Below are positions 44,173 through 52,733 of a stretch of 64,000 bases of DNA, piece by piece. This DNA comes from Myxococcales bacterium. Lineage in GTDB: Bacteria > Myxococcota_A > Bradymonadia > Bradymonadales > GCA-2716585. The stretch lies in assembly GCA_002716585.1 (NCBI GenBank), contig PBBL01000083.1, forward strand, positions 1 to 64,000, given 5' to 3'. Each line of letters starts with the position of its first letter. Positions within the stretch are counted from its first letter, which is position 1. The notes under the pieces were generated by a model. That model was not told the DNA's origin. It searched no databases and worked only from the letters and a program-made list of their open reading frames with translations. Made by a program: the position numbers and the translations under genes.

Positions 44173-45246
44173 CTACGGCCAGATCCAGCCGCAGGTGCTG
44201 GAGCGGTAGCAGCCGACGCCCGCGCTGGTCCCAAAGCACACGACGTCATCGGTCGCGGCGACGGCGCGCACCTCGTTGGAGGGGAGCCCTTCGGCGGTGG
44301 TCCAGCTCTCCGAAGAGCCGTCGGCGTTCAGGAGCAGGGCGCCCTCGTCGGTGGCGGCCCAGAGCTGCTCATTTTGCACGGCGAGGTCGTTTATGGCGAG
44401 GTCGCTCCAGGTGGACCAGGTCTGGGAGGAGAGGTCGAGGCTCGCGAGCCCGGCGGGGCTGCCAGCCCAGGGGATCCCACCGAGGACGGCGATGGAGGTG
44501 GCGCGGTTGCTGGGCAGGCCGTCGTCGCGGTCCCAGGTGTCGGTGCGGCCGTCGGCGTCGCGGCGCGCGACGCCGCCTGGCTTCGGGCTGACCCCGAGCT
44601 GCTGCTGGTCGATGGCGAACCAGGTGTCGTTGGTCTGGGCGTCGAAGGCGACGCCTTGCACGGTGAACGAGAACAGCGGCGAGCAGTGGTCACCGGGGCT
44701 GTTGCAGTCCTGCCAGTCGAACCAGGCGTCCCAGGTGGAGCCGCCCTGGCTGAACATCGCCCCGTCGTGCGCGCCGAGCCACAGCGTGCCGCTCGGGCTC
44801 TGGGCGAGGGCGTACGCGCGGTCGCTGAGGATGGTGTCCTGGGTGATGGTGCTCCAGGAGGAGCCGTCGAAGCGGCTGACGCCGCAGTAGCCCGTGGTGG
44901 TCTCAGGGCAGACGGCGCGGGCGTGGGTGAGCCACACCTGGCCGTCCAGGGCGACCGCGACGGAGTGGATGGCGTCGGCGGCGACGCCGTCGCTGGTGGT
45001 GAAGCGCGTCGCCGAGGCGAGGTCGGTCAGATCGAGGCGGGTGAGCCCGTCGTCCTCGGTGCCGATCCAGAGGGTGTCGCCGTCCAGGGTGAGGGCGGTG
45101 ACGTCGCGCGCGGTGGCCATGGCGCTGTCGCCGGGGGAGAAGGCGCAGGCCTCGGGCTCGGCGGCGGTGGAGCCGGAGTCGTCACCGCAGCCCGCGGTGA
45201 GCGCGACGCCGACGAGGGCGACCAGGAGGGCGCGGCGGAGGTTCAT
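44173..45246 (-). CDS. beta-propeller lipoprotein
   Basis: The product is 357 aa. The signal peptide ends in the lipobox LTAGC. The mature chain has repeated blades of about 45 residues with the pattern VxALxxDGDTLWIGTEDDGL and TLWLGAHDGAMFS, as in two-component-regulator-type propellers. It is probably a lipid-anchored, periplasmic or surface seven-blade propeller used for binding. Its ATG overlaps the stop of the ABC1 kinase gene, so the two are coupled. Confidence 0.8.
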   Translation of the reverse strand: MNLRRALLVALVGVALTAGCGDDSGSTAAEPEACAFSPGDSAMATARDVTALTLDGDTLWIGTEDDGLTRLDLTDLASATRFTTSDGVAADAIHSVAVALDGQVWLTHARAVCPETTTGYCGVSRFDGSSWSTITQDTILSDRAYALAQSPSGTLWLGAHDGAMFSQGGSTWDAWFDWQDCNSPGDHCSPLFSFTVQGVAFDAQTNDTWFAIDQQQLGVSPKPGGVARRDADGRTDTWDRDDGLPSNRATSIAVLGGIPWAGSPAGLASLDLSSQTWSTWSDLAINDLAVQNEQLWAATDEGALLLNADGSSESWTTAEGLPSNEVRAVAATDDVVCFGTSAGVGCYRSSTCGWIWP

Positions 45247-46583
45247 GGGTCGGCCTGCGGGTCAAGGTAGGGCTCCACCAGCTCGAAGAACTGTCCCTTG
45301 GAGCGGACGATGCGGAGGTTCCCGTAGTGACCGACCACGACGCGGTCGATGAACACGATCTCCACGGCGGGCTGGAACGACGAGATCCGCTTGAGCGCCT
45401 CGGGGACCATCTTCTTGACCTCGTCGTGGATGGTCGAGGTCCCGTAGTCGAACGGCTCCCCGGTGGTGAAGGGCAGCAGCAGCAGGTCGCGCCACTGCTT
45501 GTAGTAGGACGGCTCGATGGGGGGGCCGTCGGGGTCGCGGGCGCCCAGCTTGAGCAGCCCCTCCTCGACGCCCTCGTAGTCCTCCTCGACGGCGCAGCGG
45601 ATCGTGTCGCGGTAGGCCTCGGCGATCTCGGGCTTGACGCGCTTGATGCAGCCGAAGTCGTAGAGCACGATCGTGCCATCAGGCCGGAAGGCGTAGTTGG
45701 CCGGGTTGGGGTCGGCGTGGATGGTCTGGTGGGTGAACAGCTGCTTCAAGGTCAGCCTGAAGAGGTTCTCCCCGATGGTGTCGCGCGCCTCCTGGGTGTA
45801 GTTCAGCTCGTCGAGGTCGTTGATGTCGTCCCCAGGCACGTAGGTGAGCGTCAGCACCCGCTTGGAGCTGCGCTCGCCGACCACCTCGGGGATGTGCACG
45901 AAGTCGTCGTCCTTGTGGAACTCACGAAAGAGGCGGACGTTGTCGGCTTCGAGGGTGTAGTCCAGCTCCTCGTGGAGGCGAGCCCGGATCTCGTCAAAGA
46001 GGCTGTTGAAGGCCTTGCGGTTCATCTTGACCAGGCCGCTGGCCCGCAGCGCGAGCTTGAGGTGGGCGAGGTCGGAGTCCACGGAGCTGTCGACGCCAGG
46101 GTACTGGATCTTGACGACCACCTCGCGCCCATCGTCGACCTGGGCGCGGTGCACCTGGCCGATGCTGGCGGCGGCGAAGGGTTCGCGATCGAAGTGGTTG
46201 AAGAGGACCTCGGGGCGCGCGCCGAACTCGGCCTCGATCTGGTCGGCGATCACCTCAAAGGGCATCGGCGGCGCCTCCTTCTGGAGGCTGGTGAGCGCCG
46301 AGGACAGCTCCTTGGGGAGGACGTCGCTGGCGACCGAGGCCATCTGCCCGATCTTCATCGCCGCGCCCTTGAGCTCGCCCAGCGTCTTGGCGATCCGCTC
46401 GCCCGACTCCTGGTAGGACTCGGCTTGCTGACGGGCGTTCTCCTCGGCGGTCTTGAAGACCGACTTGATCTTGCTCCTGGCGTAGTTGCCCGCGACGGAG
46501 GCCGTCATCCCAGCGAGCTTGAAGAAGCGCTTGCTCTTGGTGACGGGTCGGGAGGTCTGCTTGTCCGGGGGATCCTGAGCCAT
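45243..46583 (-). CDS. ABC1/AarF (UbiB-like) atypical kinase
   Basis: The product is 446 aa. It has the family's KxGQ motif (AAMKIGQMASV), the Ala-rich loop FAAASIGQVHRAQV, the Lys in VVVKIQYPG, and the catalytic and metal sites HADPNPANYAFRPD and VLYDFGCIKR. UbiB-type kinases support ubiquinone production or lipid handling, with ATPase rather than protein-kinase activity. No C-terminal membrane anchor is obvious. AGGAG precedes the ATG at 46583. It is divergent from RNase D. Confidence 0.9.
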   Translation of the reverse strand: MAQDPPDKQTSRPVTKSKRFFKLAGMTASVAGNYARSKIKSVFKTAEENARQQAESYQESGERIAKTLGELKGAAMKIGQMASVASDVLPKELSSALTSLQKEAPPMPFEVIADQIEAEFGARPEVLFNHFDREPFAAASIGQVHRAQVDDGREVVVKIQYPGVDSSVDSDLAHLKLALRASGLVKMNRKAFNSLFDEIRARLHEELDYTLEADNVRLFREFHKDDDFVHIPEVVGERSSKRVLTLTYVPGDDINDLDELNYTQEARDTIGENLFRLTLKQLFTHQTIHADPNPANYAFRPDGTIVLYDFGCIKRVKPEIAEAYRDTIRCAVEEDYEGVEEGLLKLGARDPDGPPIEPSYYKQWRDLLLLPFTTGEPFDYGTSTIHDEVKKMVPEALKRISSFQPAVEIVFIDRVVVGHYGNLRIVRSKGQFFELVEPYLDPQADP

Positions 46584-46767
46584 GGGCGCTCCTGCGTGTG
46601 TGGTCGGGGCGCGACGTCGATGCGAGAGGCCCCAACCTCTACTATGCACAACGTGTGTGAATCTACTCGGATGGCCTCAGACGCGCAACCCGCCTGGACC
46701 CTGCGGCGGAACCCGGGCATGATGTGGACCCGCGGCTGTGGGCTTGGAATGGCTGGAGGATGGCGTG

Positions 46768-47958
46768 ATGCTCGAAATCGACCCAAACGCGCGATACGTG
46801 GAGAGCGACCCCCACCTGGAGGTCCTGTGCGATCAAGCGCGCTACGAGCGCCGGATCGGCGTGGATCTGGAGTTCATCCGCCAGAGCACCTACTTCGCGA
46901 AGCTGGCGCTGGTTCAGATCGCGGTGGGCGAGCAGCACCTGTTGATCGACCCGCTCGGCGACGTGGATCTGGGGCCGCTGGAGTCGGTGATGCTCGATCC
47001 GGGCGTGTGCAAGGTCCTCCACGCGCCGAGTCAGGATCTGGAGATCTTCTTCCACCGCCTCGGCGAGCCGCCGCGCAACATCTTTGACACCCAGATGGCG
47101 GCGGCGATGGCGGGCCTGGGGCACCAGGCCTCCTACAGCTCGCTCGTGTCGATGGTGCTCGGGGTCGAGCTGCGACACTCCGAGGGGTTCACGGACTGGC
47201 TGCGGCGTCCGTTGACGGGCACCCAGGAGGCCTACGCCCTCGACGACGTCCGCCACCTGTTCGCGCTCCAGGAGCGGTTGACCGAGCAGCTGGAGCAGAT
47301 GGGTCGGATGTCGTGGTTTGTGGAGGAGTGCTCGCAGTACGAGGAGCTGGATCGTTATCGAACGCCGCCGGAGGAGCTGTTCACGCAGGTCAAGTCGCGC
47401 AACAAGCTCAATCCCAGGGGGTTGGCGATCCTGCGCGAGCTGGCGATCTGGCGCGAGGAGGAGGCGATGCGCCAGGACCGCCCCAGGCGCCGGGTGCTCC
47501 TCGATGAGGTCCTGGTCGAGATCGCGCGCCGCGCTCCGAGCGACGTCAAGACGCTCAAGCGGGTGCGGGAGCTTCGGATCCGCGATCAGGGCGCGCTGAA
47601 CAGCCTGCTCGACGCGGTGAAGCGCGGTCAGGAGGTGCCTCGGGACGACTGCCCCCGACCGAGGCGCCGAACGCGCGTCTCCCGCGATCCCTCGCTGGCG
47701 GTGAGCATGCTCAAGACGGCGTTCAAGGTGCAGTGCGATCGGCAGAACATCGCGCCGGCGATGGTGGGGAACGCGTCGGACATCGAGCGTCTGGTGAGGA
47801 GGTACTTCGACGACCCGGAGCGCTCCGAAGGCGACCCGCTCTTGAAGGGCTGGCGAGGGGATCTGGTGGGGGGGATTCTGCTGGAGATCCTGACGGGTGA
47901 GGTCGGGCTCCACCTCGACCCGGAGTCGGGCGCGCCGGAGTTCCATGAGCTGGAGTGA
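46768..47958 (+). CDS. rnd: ribonuclease D-like 3'-5' exonuclease with HRDC domain
   Basis: The product is 396 aa. The DEDD exonuclease core has IGVDLEF (Asp33, Glu35), HAPSQDLEIF, FDTQMAA and AYALDDVRHL. An HRDC domain follows around residues 205-290. The last 100 residues form an extra C-terminal domain (RDPSLAVSMLKTAFKVQCDR), somewhat longer than in E. coli RNase D. It trims tRNA and other small RNA 3' ends. GGAGG lies eight bases before the ATG. Confidence 0.9.
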   Translation: MLEIDPNARYVESDPHLEVLCDQARYERRIGVDLEFIRQSTYFAKLALVQIAVGEQHLLIDPLGDVDLGPLESVMLDPGVCKVLHAPSQDLEIFFHRLGEPPRNIFDTQMAAAMAGLGHQASYSSLVSMVLGVELRHSEGFTDWLRRPLTGTQEAYALDDVRHLFALQERLTEQLEQMGRMSWFVEECSQYEELDRYRTPPEELFTQVKSRNKLNPRGLAILRELAIWREEEAMRQDRPRRRVLLDEVLVEIARRAPSDVKTLKRVRELRIRDQGALNSLLDAVKRGQEVPRDDCPRPRRRTRVSRDPSLAVSMLKTAFKVQCDRQNIAPAMVGNASDIERLVRRYFDDPERSEGDPLLKGWRGDLVGGILLEILTGEVGLHLDPESGAPEFHELE

Positions 47959-48000
47959 GCGAGGCTTTTGATGAGTCGTTTCCATGGCTTGCTGTGGGGG

Positions 48001-48052
48001 TGAACAAATGGTCATAAATTCATTTGTTCATGTCGGATGGGTGTGGTATGTT
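48001..48052 (+). promoter_or_regulatory. 10-bp perfect inverted repeat and promoter before the M23 lipoprotein
   Basis: TGAACAAATG (48001-48010) and CATTTGTTCA (48021-48030) form a perfect 10+10 palindrome with a 10-base spacer, in an AT-rich island. Its right arm holds TTGTTC (48024-48029), followed 17 bases later by TATGTT (48047-48052). The repeat therefore covers the -35 and looks like an operator. It lies 42 bases after the RNase D stop, so a terminator role is an alternative. Confidence 0.5.
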
Positions 48053-48231
48053 TCCGCCCGTTCGAGGTGTTTGTCTGCGCTTGATCCGATCTGACAAGGA
48101 TCGCCTTTGCCCCCTCCAAGGGATCGAGACGGTGTCGGCATCTCGGACGTCCCCTCTCCTCCATTGACGCCCCAACCCAAACCCTCCTACCCTCCCGACG
48201 GGAAGAACAACCCCTGAGCTGAGCGAGCTTT

Positions 48232-49353
48232 ATGTTGAGCTGGTCGACATCACCCCCATCAACTCGCCGCGCGCTCGTCGCCGCGCTCCTGGTGGTGTGG
48301 CTCGTCGGGTGCCGCGCAGGGGAGGGGGCTGAGGAGGGTGACGCCGGGGCTGCGCAGGACGCCGCTCGGGACGCGGCGGTCGCCGCGGACTCAACCGCCG
48401 CCGAGGACACGGCGGCCCCCCCGGACAGCGCCGCGCCGCTTGAGGTGGGCGCCGACGCGGAGTGCACGGACGAGGAGGAGCAGGGGTGGCCGCGGGTCGA
48501 GCTGGCGCTGCTCGTGTTGGACGGCGGCGAGACCGTGAGCGGCGAGCTGATCGCGACCTTCAACCACAACTACTGGTGGGACAACAGCGCGCCGGAGCTG
48601 ACGTACGCGTTGTTTGAGCCGGACGCCTACGCCCCCTTCCCGGACGATCGCAGCGTGACGTTGGTGTCGTCGCGGGACGTCCGCTCGGTGCGCAGGGCGG
48701 TCGGGGAGCCGGGGCGGGTGAGCTACGCGCGGCTGCTCCGTCAGCGCGGCCTGGTGCTCTCCCAGGTGCCGATTGAAGGCCCCACGCACGTGATCACGGG
48801 CCATGAGAGCTACCACCGCGAGGAGAACGGCTTCGGCGATTACGCCTGGGATCTGGTGTTGACCGACGAGGGCGGCGCCCGCTTCGACGGCGACGGCACG
48901 GAGAACGCCGACCACTACGTCTGGGACGCGGAGGTCACGCTGCCCGTCGCGGGGTACGTGGTGGAGGTGGTGCGCGACCAGCCCGACAACGACCCGGGGT
49001 TCTACAAGCCGGGGTCGCTCAGCAACTACATCGGCCTTCAGGTGGGCGGCTCCTACTACGTCTACCTGCTGCACCTTCGCGAGGGGACGATCCCCGATGA
49101 CATCGAGCCGGACATGGTGCTGCCCGCCGGGACCTACGTGGGGCGGGTGGGGAACTCGGGGGTGACGCTGGAGCCCCACCTGCACATGACCGCCTTCTGG
49201 TACGACGCGGACGCCGAGCAGCCTCGCTACTGGAGCGTCCCCATGGAGTTCAACAACATCTACGTCTCCCCCTCACCGCTGGGCCCCGGGGTGTTTCATG
49301 AGCACGTGGATCCGCCCGGGCGGTCCTGGATCGCGTCGGAGCCGTTCAAGTGA
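48232..49353 (+). CDS. M23-like metallopeptidase lipoprotein
   Basis: The product is 373 aa. The signal peptide ends in the lipobox WLVGC, followed by about 50 residues of Ala/Asp/Glu-rich linker. The C-terminal half has the LytM/M23 order: HREENGFGDYAWDLV (first His and Asp ligands), a beta hairpin YIGLQVGGSYYVYLLHLREG, and EPHLHMTAFW with the HxH pair. M23 enzymes cut peptidoglycan cross-bridges or act as regulators of amidases. The zinc residues look intact. The start at 48232 lacks a strong ribosome site. The methionine aminopeptidase gene follows. Confidence 0.82.
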   Translation: MLSWSTSPPSTRRALVAALLVVWLVGCRAGEGAEEGDAGAAQDAARDAAVAADSTAAEDTAAPPDSAAPLEVGADAECTDEEEQGWPRVELALLVLDGGETVSGELIATFNHNYWWDNSAPELTYALFEPDAYAPFPDDRSVTLVSSRDVRSVRRAVGEPGRVSYARLLRQRGLVLSQVPIEGPTHVITGHESYHREENGFGDYAWDLVLTDEGGARFDGDGTENADHYVWDAEVTLPVAGYVVEVVRDQPDNDPGFYKPGSLSNYIGLQVGGSYYVYLLHLREGTIPDDIEPDMVLPAGTYVGRVGNSGVTLEPHLHMTAFWYDADAEQPRYWSVPMEFNNIYVSPSPLGPGVFHEHVDPPGRSWIASEPFK

Positions 49354-49444
49354 CGGCGTTGTCAGGGTGAGGGGAGCCTTGCTACAGTGTCGGGCGCCGC
49401 TTTTGGAAGCGGCGTGGGCGATGGAAGCGGATGAGGAGGTCCCT

Positions 49445-50287
49445 GTGGCGCGTGTAGAATTGATGACCAAGCGAATGATCGACAACATGCGCGAGGCGTG
49501 TCAGCTCGCCGCCGACACGCTCCTGATGGTGGGTGAGCACATCAAGCCGGGGGTGAGCACCGACGAGCTGAACACGCTCGTGCACGAGTACACGCTCAAG
49601 CACAAGGCGCGCCCCGCGCCGCTGAACTACAAGGGGTTCCCCAAGAGCACCTGCACCAGCCTCAACGAGGTGATCTGCCATGGCATCCCTGGCGATCGCG
49701 TGTTGGCCGACGGCGACATCATCAACGTGGACGTGACGTCCGTCCTGCCTGCCGAGCACGGCTACTACGGCGACACCAGCGCGACCTTCTACGTCGGCGA
49801 GCCGAGCGAGGAGGCCAAGCGGGTGGTCGAGGTCGCGCGGCGGTGCCTGGAGCTTGGGATCGAGCAGGTCCGCCCGCGCGGCCGCCTCGGCGACATCGGC
49901 GCCGCGATCCAGGAGTACGCCGAGGCGCAGGGCTGCTCGGTCGTGCGCGATTACGTCGGTCACGGCATCGGGCGCAGCTTCCACATGCCGCCCCAGGTGC
50001 CCCACTACGGGCGTCGGGGCACGCTGGTGCGGATGAAGCCCGGGATGGTGTTCACGATCGAGCCGATGATCAACGTCGGAGGTTACGAGACCGAGCTGCT
50101 GAGCGACGGGTGGACCGTGGTGACGCGCGACAGGTCGCTGTCGGCGCAGTTCGAGCACACCGTCGTGGTGACGCGAAGTGGGTGCGAGGTGCTGACGCGG
50201 CGCAGCGGCAGGCTCGCCCACAGCGAGGACGTGCCCTGGGCCGATCTGGGGCCGCTGTCGTGCTGGGTGGAGAGCCCGGCGGCGTAG
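49445..50287 (+). CDS. map: type I methionine aminopeptidase
   Basis: The product is 280 aa. All metal ligands are in place: NVDVTSVLPAEHGYYGDTSA (two Asp), VGHGIGRSFHMPP (His), MVFTIEPMI (Glu) and QFEHTVVVT (Glu), with the substrate His in ICHGIP. It removes the initiator Met from new proteins. The GTG at 49445 is chosen because AGGAGG lies four to five bases upstream; the frame is open further. The C terminus extends about 30 residues past the usual end. Confidence 0.95.
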   Translation: MARVELMTKRMIDNMREACQLAADTLLMVGEHIKPGVSTDELNTLVHEYTLKHKARPAPLNYKGFPKSTCTSLNEVICHGIPGDRVLADGDIINVDVTSVLPAEHGYYGDTSATFYVGEPSEEAKRVVEVARRCLELGIEQVRPRGRLGDIGAAIQEYAEAQGCSVVRDYVGHGIGRSFHMPPQVPHYGRRGTLVRMKPGMVFTIEPMINVGGYETELLSDGWTVVTRDRSLSAQFEHTVVVTRSGCEVLTRRSGRLAHSEDVPWADLGPLSCWVESPAA

Positions 50288-50290
50288 CCG

Positions 50291-51301
50291 TCAGGGGCGA
50301 GTGCTCAGCGGTCCGACCTGCGCCTGCGGGGTGTTGCGCCGCTGAGGCGGGGCGATCGTGCTGAAGCACGAGGTCTTCAGGCAGTAATGAAGCGCCTCGC
50401 CGTGCACCGGGACCAGATCATGGGGGGCGTGGGTTTGCATGAAGACGACCCGATCGCGCTCCAGCTCCTCCGGCTGGAGGTGCCCGGCGAACTCCGCGGC
50501 GCGGTAGGCGATCCCCCGGGCCTTGAGCTGGCGCATGAGGGTCTCGGTCCACTCCTCGGTGAGCTTCCCCTCGGGGTTGTAGTAGCTGAACAGCCTGTGC
50601 TGAGCGGGCCGCGGCTCATGGCGCGTCTGCGCGAGCCAGTTGGCGAAGATCCCCGTGAACCCATAGAGCGCGTCGAACAGGTAGACCTCCTGGACAGGGA
50701 TCCGACCGCGCGCCAGGCTGTGGGCGAGCACCTGAAACCCGCCGGAGTGCGCCGAGAGGATGACGCGCCCGGGGGAGGCGTCGGGAGGGGCGATGAAGCG
50801 CTCGGCGCGCGCCTGCACCTCCTCGTCCTGAAGCACGAGCGCGACCTCCGTGAGCAGGTTCTTGAGCCCGTACACCTTGTCGAGCTTGCCACCGGCCGTG
50901 TCATTGGCGCGATCGGGGCCTTGCGGGAGGATGAGGAGGGCGTTCTTGCGGCTGGAGGCGAGCTGTTCACGGACGCGGTGCTTGCGAAGCGGGTCGCTGG
51001 CGCGGCTGTTGAGGCCGTGAAAGTGCACGAGCATGTCGAGCGTCCCGTCCGGGTTGGCGCTGAAGCCTGTCGGGACGTGGATGTAGACGGTGGAGTCTCG
51101 GTAGGGCGCGTCGACGTCAGGGAAGGGGGCATGCGCGAGGCGCATACGCAGCGTCGTCCCGTGCGCGGAGCGCTCCACCGCCTTGAGCTTCCTGGCGCTG
51201 CGGCTCTTCGCGGCGGCGATCGTCGGGAGCCCGGCGGTCAGGGCGGCGCCAGCGGAGAGCGCGCCCCAGCTCAGCAGCGCGCGTCGTGAGATGATCGTCA
51301 T
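50291..51301 (-). CDS. Tat-exported alpha/beta-fold hydrolase
   Basis: The product is 336 aa. The N terminus SRRALLSWGALSAGAALTAG is a twin-arginine-type signal. The domain has DMLVHFHGLNSRASDP (oxyanion-type loop), a nucleophile-like VILSAHSGGFQVLAHS and HAPHDLVPVHGEALHY near the end with possible catalytic His. This is consistent with an alpha/beta hydrolase of unknown substrate working outside the cytoplasm. GGAGG precedes the ATG. It is convergent with methionine aminopeptidase and divergent from the coiled-coil genes. Confidence 0.75.
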   Translation of the reverse strand: MTIISRRALLSWGALSAGAALTAGLPTIAAAKSRSARKLKAVERSAHGTTLRMRLAHAPFPDVDAPYRDSTVYIHVPTGFSANPDGTLDMLVHFHGLNSRASDPLRKHRVREQLASSRKNALLILPQGPDRANDTAGGKLDKVYGLKNLLTEVALVLQDEEVQARAERFIAPPDASPGRVILSAHSGGFQVLAHSLARGRIPVQEVYLFDALYGFTGIFANWLAQTRHEPRPAQHRLFSYYNPEGKLTEEWTETLMRQLKARGIAYRAAEFAGHLQPEELERDRVVFMQTHAPHDLVPVHGEALHYCLKTSCFSTIAPPQRRNTPQAQVGPLSTRP

Positions 51302-51394
51302 GATGATCCTCCCCAGGGTGGCTGGGAGCGGTGCGTTGATCGTTCGACGGCGCCTCCATGATCATCGGAACCGGGCAAACGGCCAGTTTTTTGT

Positions 51395-51488
51395 GGGTGT
51401 TCATCCGACATGTGCGGCGAGTGTCTGTTCGGGTGTTCAGATTTTTATGGTCGAAATCATTGACACATCTGAACGGGTGTTCTACAAC
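51395..51488 (+). promoter_or_regulatory. strong promoter of the coiled-coil operon with three direct repeats
   Basis: TTGACA (51460-51465) and TACAAC (51483-51488) are separated by 17 bases. GGGTGTTC occurs three times, at 51395-51402, 51431-51438 and 51475-51482, the last one touching the -10. TTCAGAT (51436-51442) and ATCTGAA (51467-51473) form an inverted repeat over the -35. The 375-base gap 51302-51676 is AT-rich for this genome and holds no gene that I accept. Confidence 0.6.
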
Positions 51489-51676
51489 GCGGTTGTGCAC
51501 GACGATGTTGGTCGGGTTGATGTGTGCTTCATGGAAAAAGGGTACACAAATGCGGCCTGATCCATGTACATTGCGACCCTTTATACACGCGCTCGCAGTG
51601 TTGCTTCGGGGCGACGCTGCTTTGGTGGGCGCGCGGACACGCGACACACCACAACACACCATAGGGAGGTGCTCCA

Positions 51677-52681
51677 ATGACGACGCCCGATACCATCCAA
51701 TCGAAGGATGATATCCTCAAAGCGTTCAAGTCTCTGCTCAAGAGCTTTGAAGGCCAGGGATCCCAGATCACGACCAAGGCCGAGCAGGCGAAGCTGGAGA
51801 AGGATCTCGAGATCGCGTCTCGCGCCGCGGGCTACACGGTCGAGAACATCGTCAAGGATCTGGCGGACAAGCAGCTGACGTTCAGCACGTCACTCGACGG
51901 CCTGTCGAACCGGTTGGTCACCGAGTCGGATCGCCTCCTTGAGCTGCGGCGGGCGATTGAGGTGGAGACCCGCCGCCTCAAGACGCTTGAGGACATCAAG
52001 GTCGCCGCCGAGGCGCTTGAGATCAAGCGCAGCGAGAACGAGGAGCGCCGCGGCGACTTCAAGGAGTCGGCGGCCGCGGATCTGAGTGAGCTGGAGGAGG
52101 AGAAGGCGGAGACGCGCACGGCCTGGGCCAAGGATCAGGCGGCCCACGAGGCGAGCGTCGAGGAGTACAACGAGCGCCAGCAGCGCGATCGTCAGCAGCG
52201 CGAGGACGAGTTCGACTACGATCGCAAGCGCCAGCGCCTCAAGGAGGCGGACGACTTCAGCGAGCGCAAGCGCCAGATGGAGCGCGAGCTGGCCGAGCAG
52301 GGTGAGGAGAAGGAGAAGGACTGGGCGGAGCGCGAGGCCGAGCTGGCCAAGCACGCCGAGGAGATCGAGGAGCTTCGCGCGAAGGTCGAGAACTTCCCCG
52401 AGGAGCTCAAGGAGAAGGTGGACGAGGCCCGCTCCAAGGCGATCAGCAGCACCAAGCGCGACGCCGAGGTCGAGCTGACGCTGCTCCGCAAGGAGATCGA
52501 CGCCAGCGTCGAGGTCAGCGAGCTGAAGATCGCCTCGCTGGAGGGGACCATCGAGAAGCAGGCGACCGAGATCGCCGCCCTCGAGAAGAGCCTCGAAGAG
52601 GCCCAGCGCATGGCCGACAAGCTCGCCCGCGAGGCGATCAGCCGCGGCCGCGTGGCGTCCATGTCCGAACTCGGTGAGTAG
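51677..52681 (+). CDS. coiled-coil protein A of a tandem pair
   Basis: The product is 334 aa, highly charged, with no signal peptide or membrane segment. After a head of about 60 residues, heptad patterns run almost without break to the end, with long runs such as LEEEKAETRTAWAKDQAAHE and FSERKRQMERELAEQGEEKE. The C-terminal part contains ELKIASLEGTIEKQATEIAA. The same blocks in the same order occur in the next gene (FKIASLEDTVKRQ, EREAELxKxxEEIEELxxK), so the two are paralogs. Such proteins can form filaments. GGGAGGTG precedes the ATG and a strong promoter lies upstream, so high expression is expected. The family is not one I can name. Confidence 0.8.
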   Translation: MTTPDTIQSKDDILKAFKSLLKSFEGQGSQITTKAEQAKLEKDLEIASRAAGYTVENIVKDLADKQLTFSTSLDGLSNRLVTESDRLLELRRAIEVETRRLKTLEDIKVAAEALEIKRSENEERRGDFKESAAADLSELEEEKAETRTAWAKDQAAHEASVEEYNERQQRDRQQREDEFDYDRKRQRLKEADDFSERKRQMERELAEQGEEKEKDWAEREAELAKHAEEIEELRAKVENFPEELKEKVDEARSKAISSTKRDAEVELTLLRKEIDASVEVSELKIASLEGTIEKQATEIAALEKSLEEAQRMADKLAREAISRGRVASMSELGE

Positions 52682-52733
52682 GCACTTCGCTCGACAACCT
52701 CGACACCTTCACTCGATTAAGGAGATCTGAACC

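Noticed and set aside
51358-51711. A 117-residue plus-strand frame in the coiled-coil promoter gap
   Set aside because: It runs through the promoter and out of frame into the coiled-coil gene.
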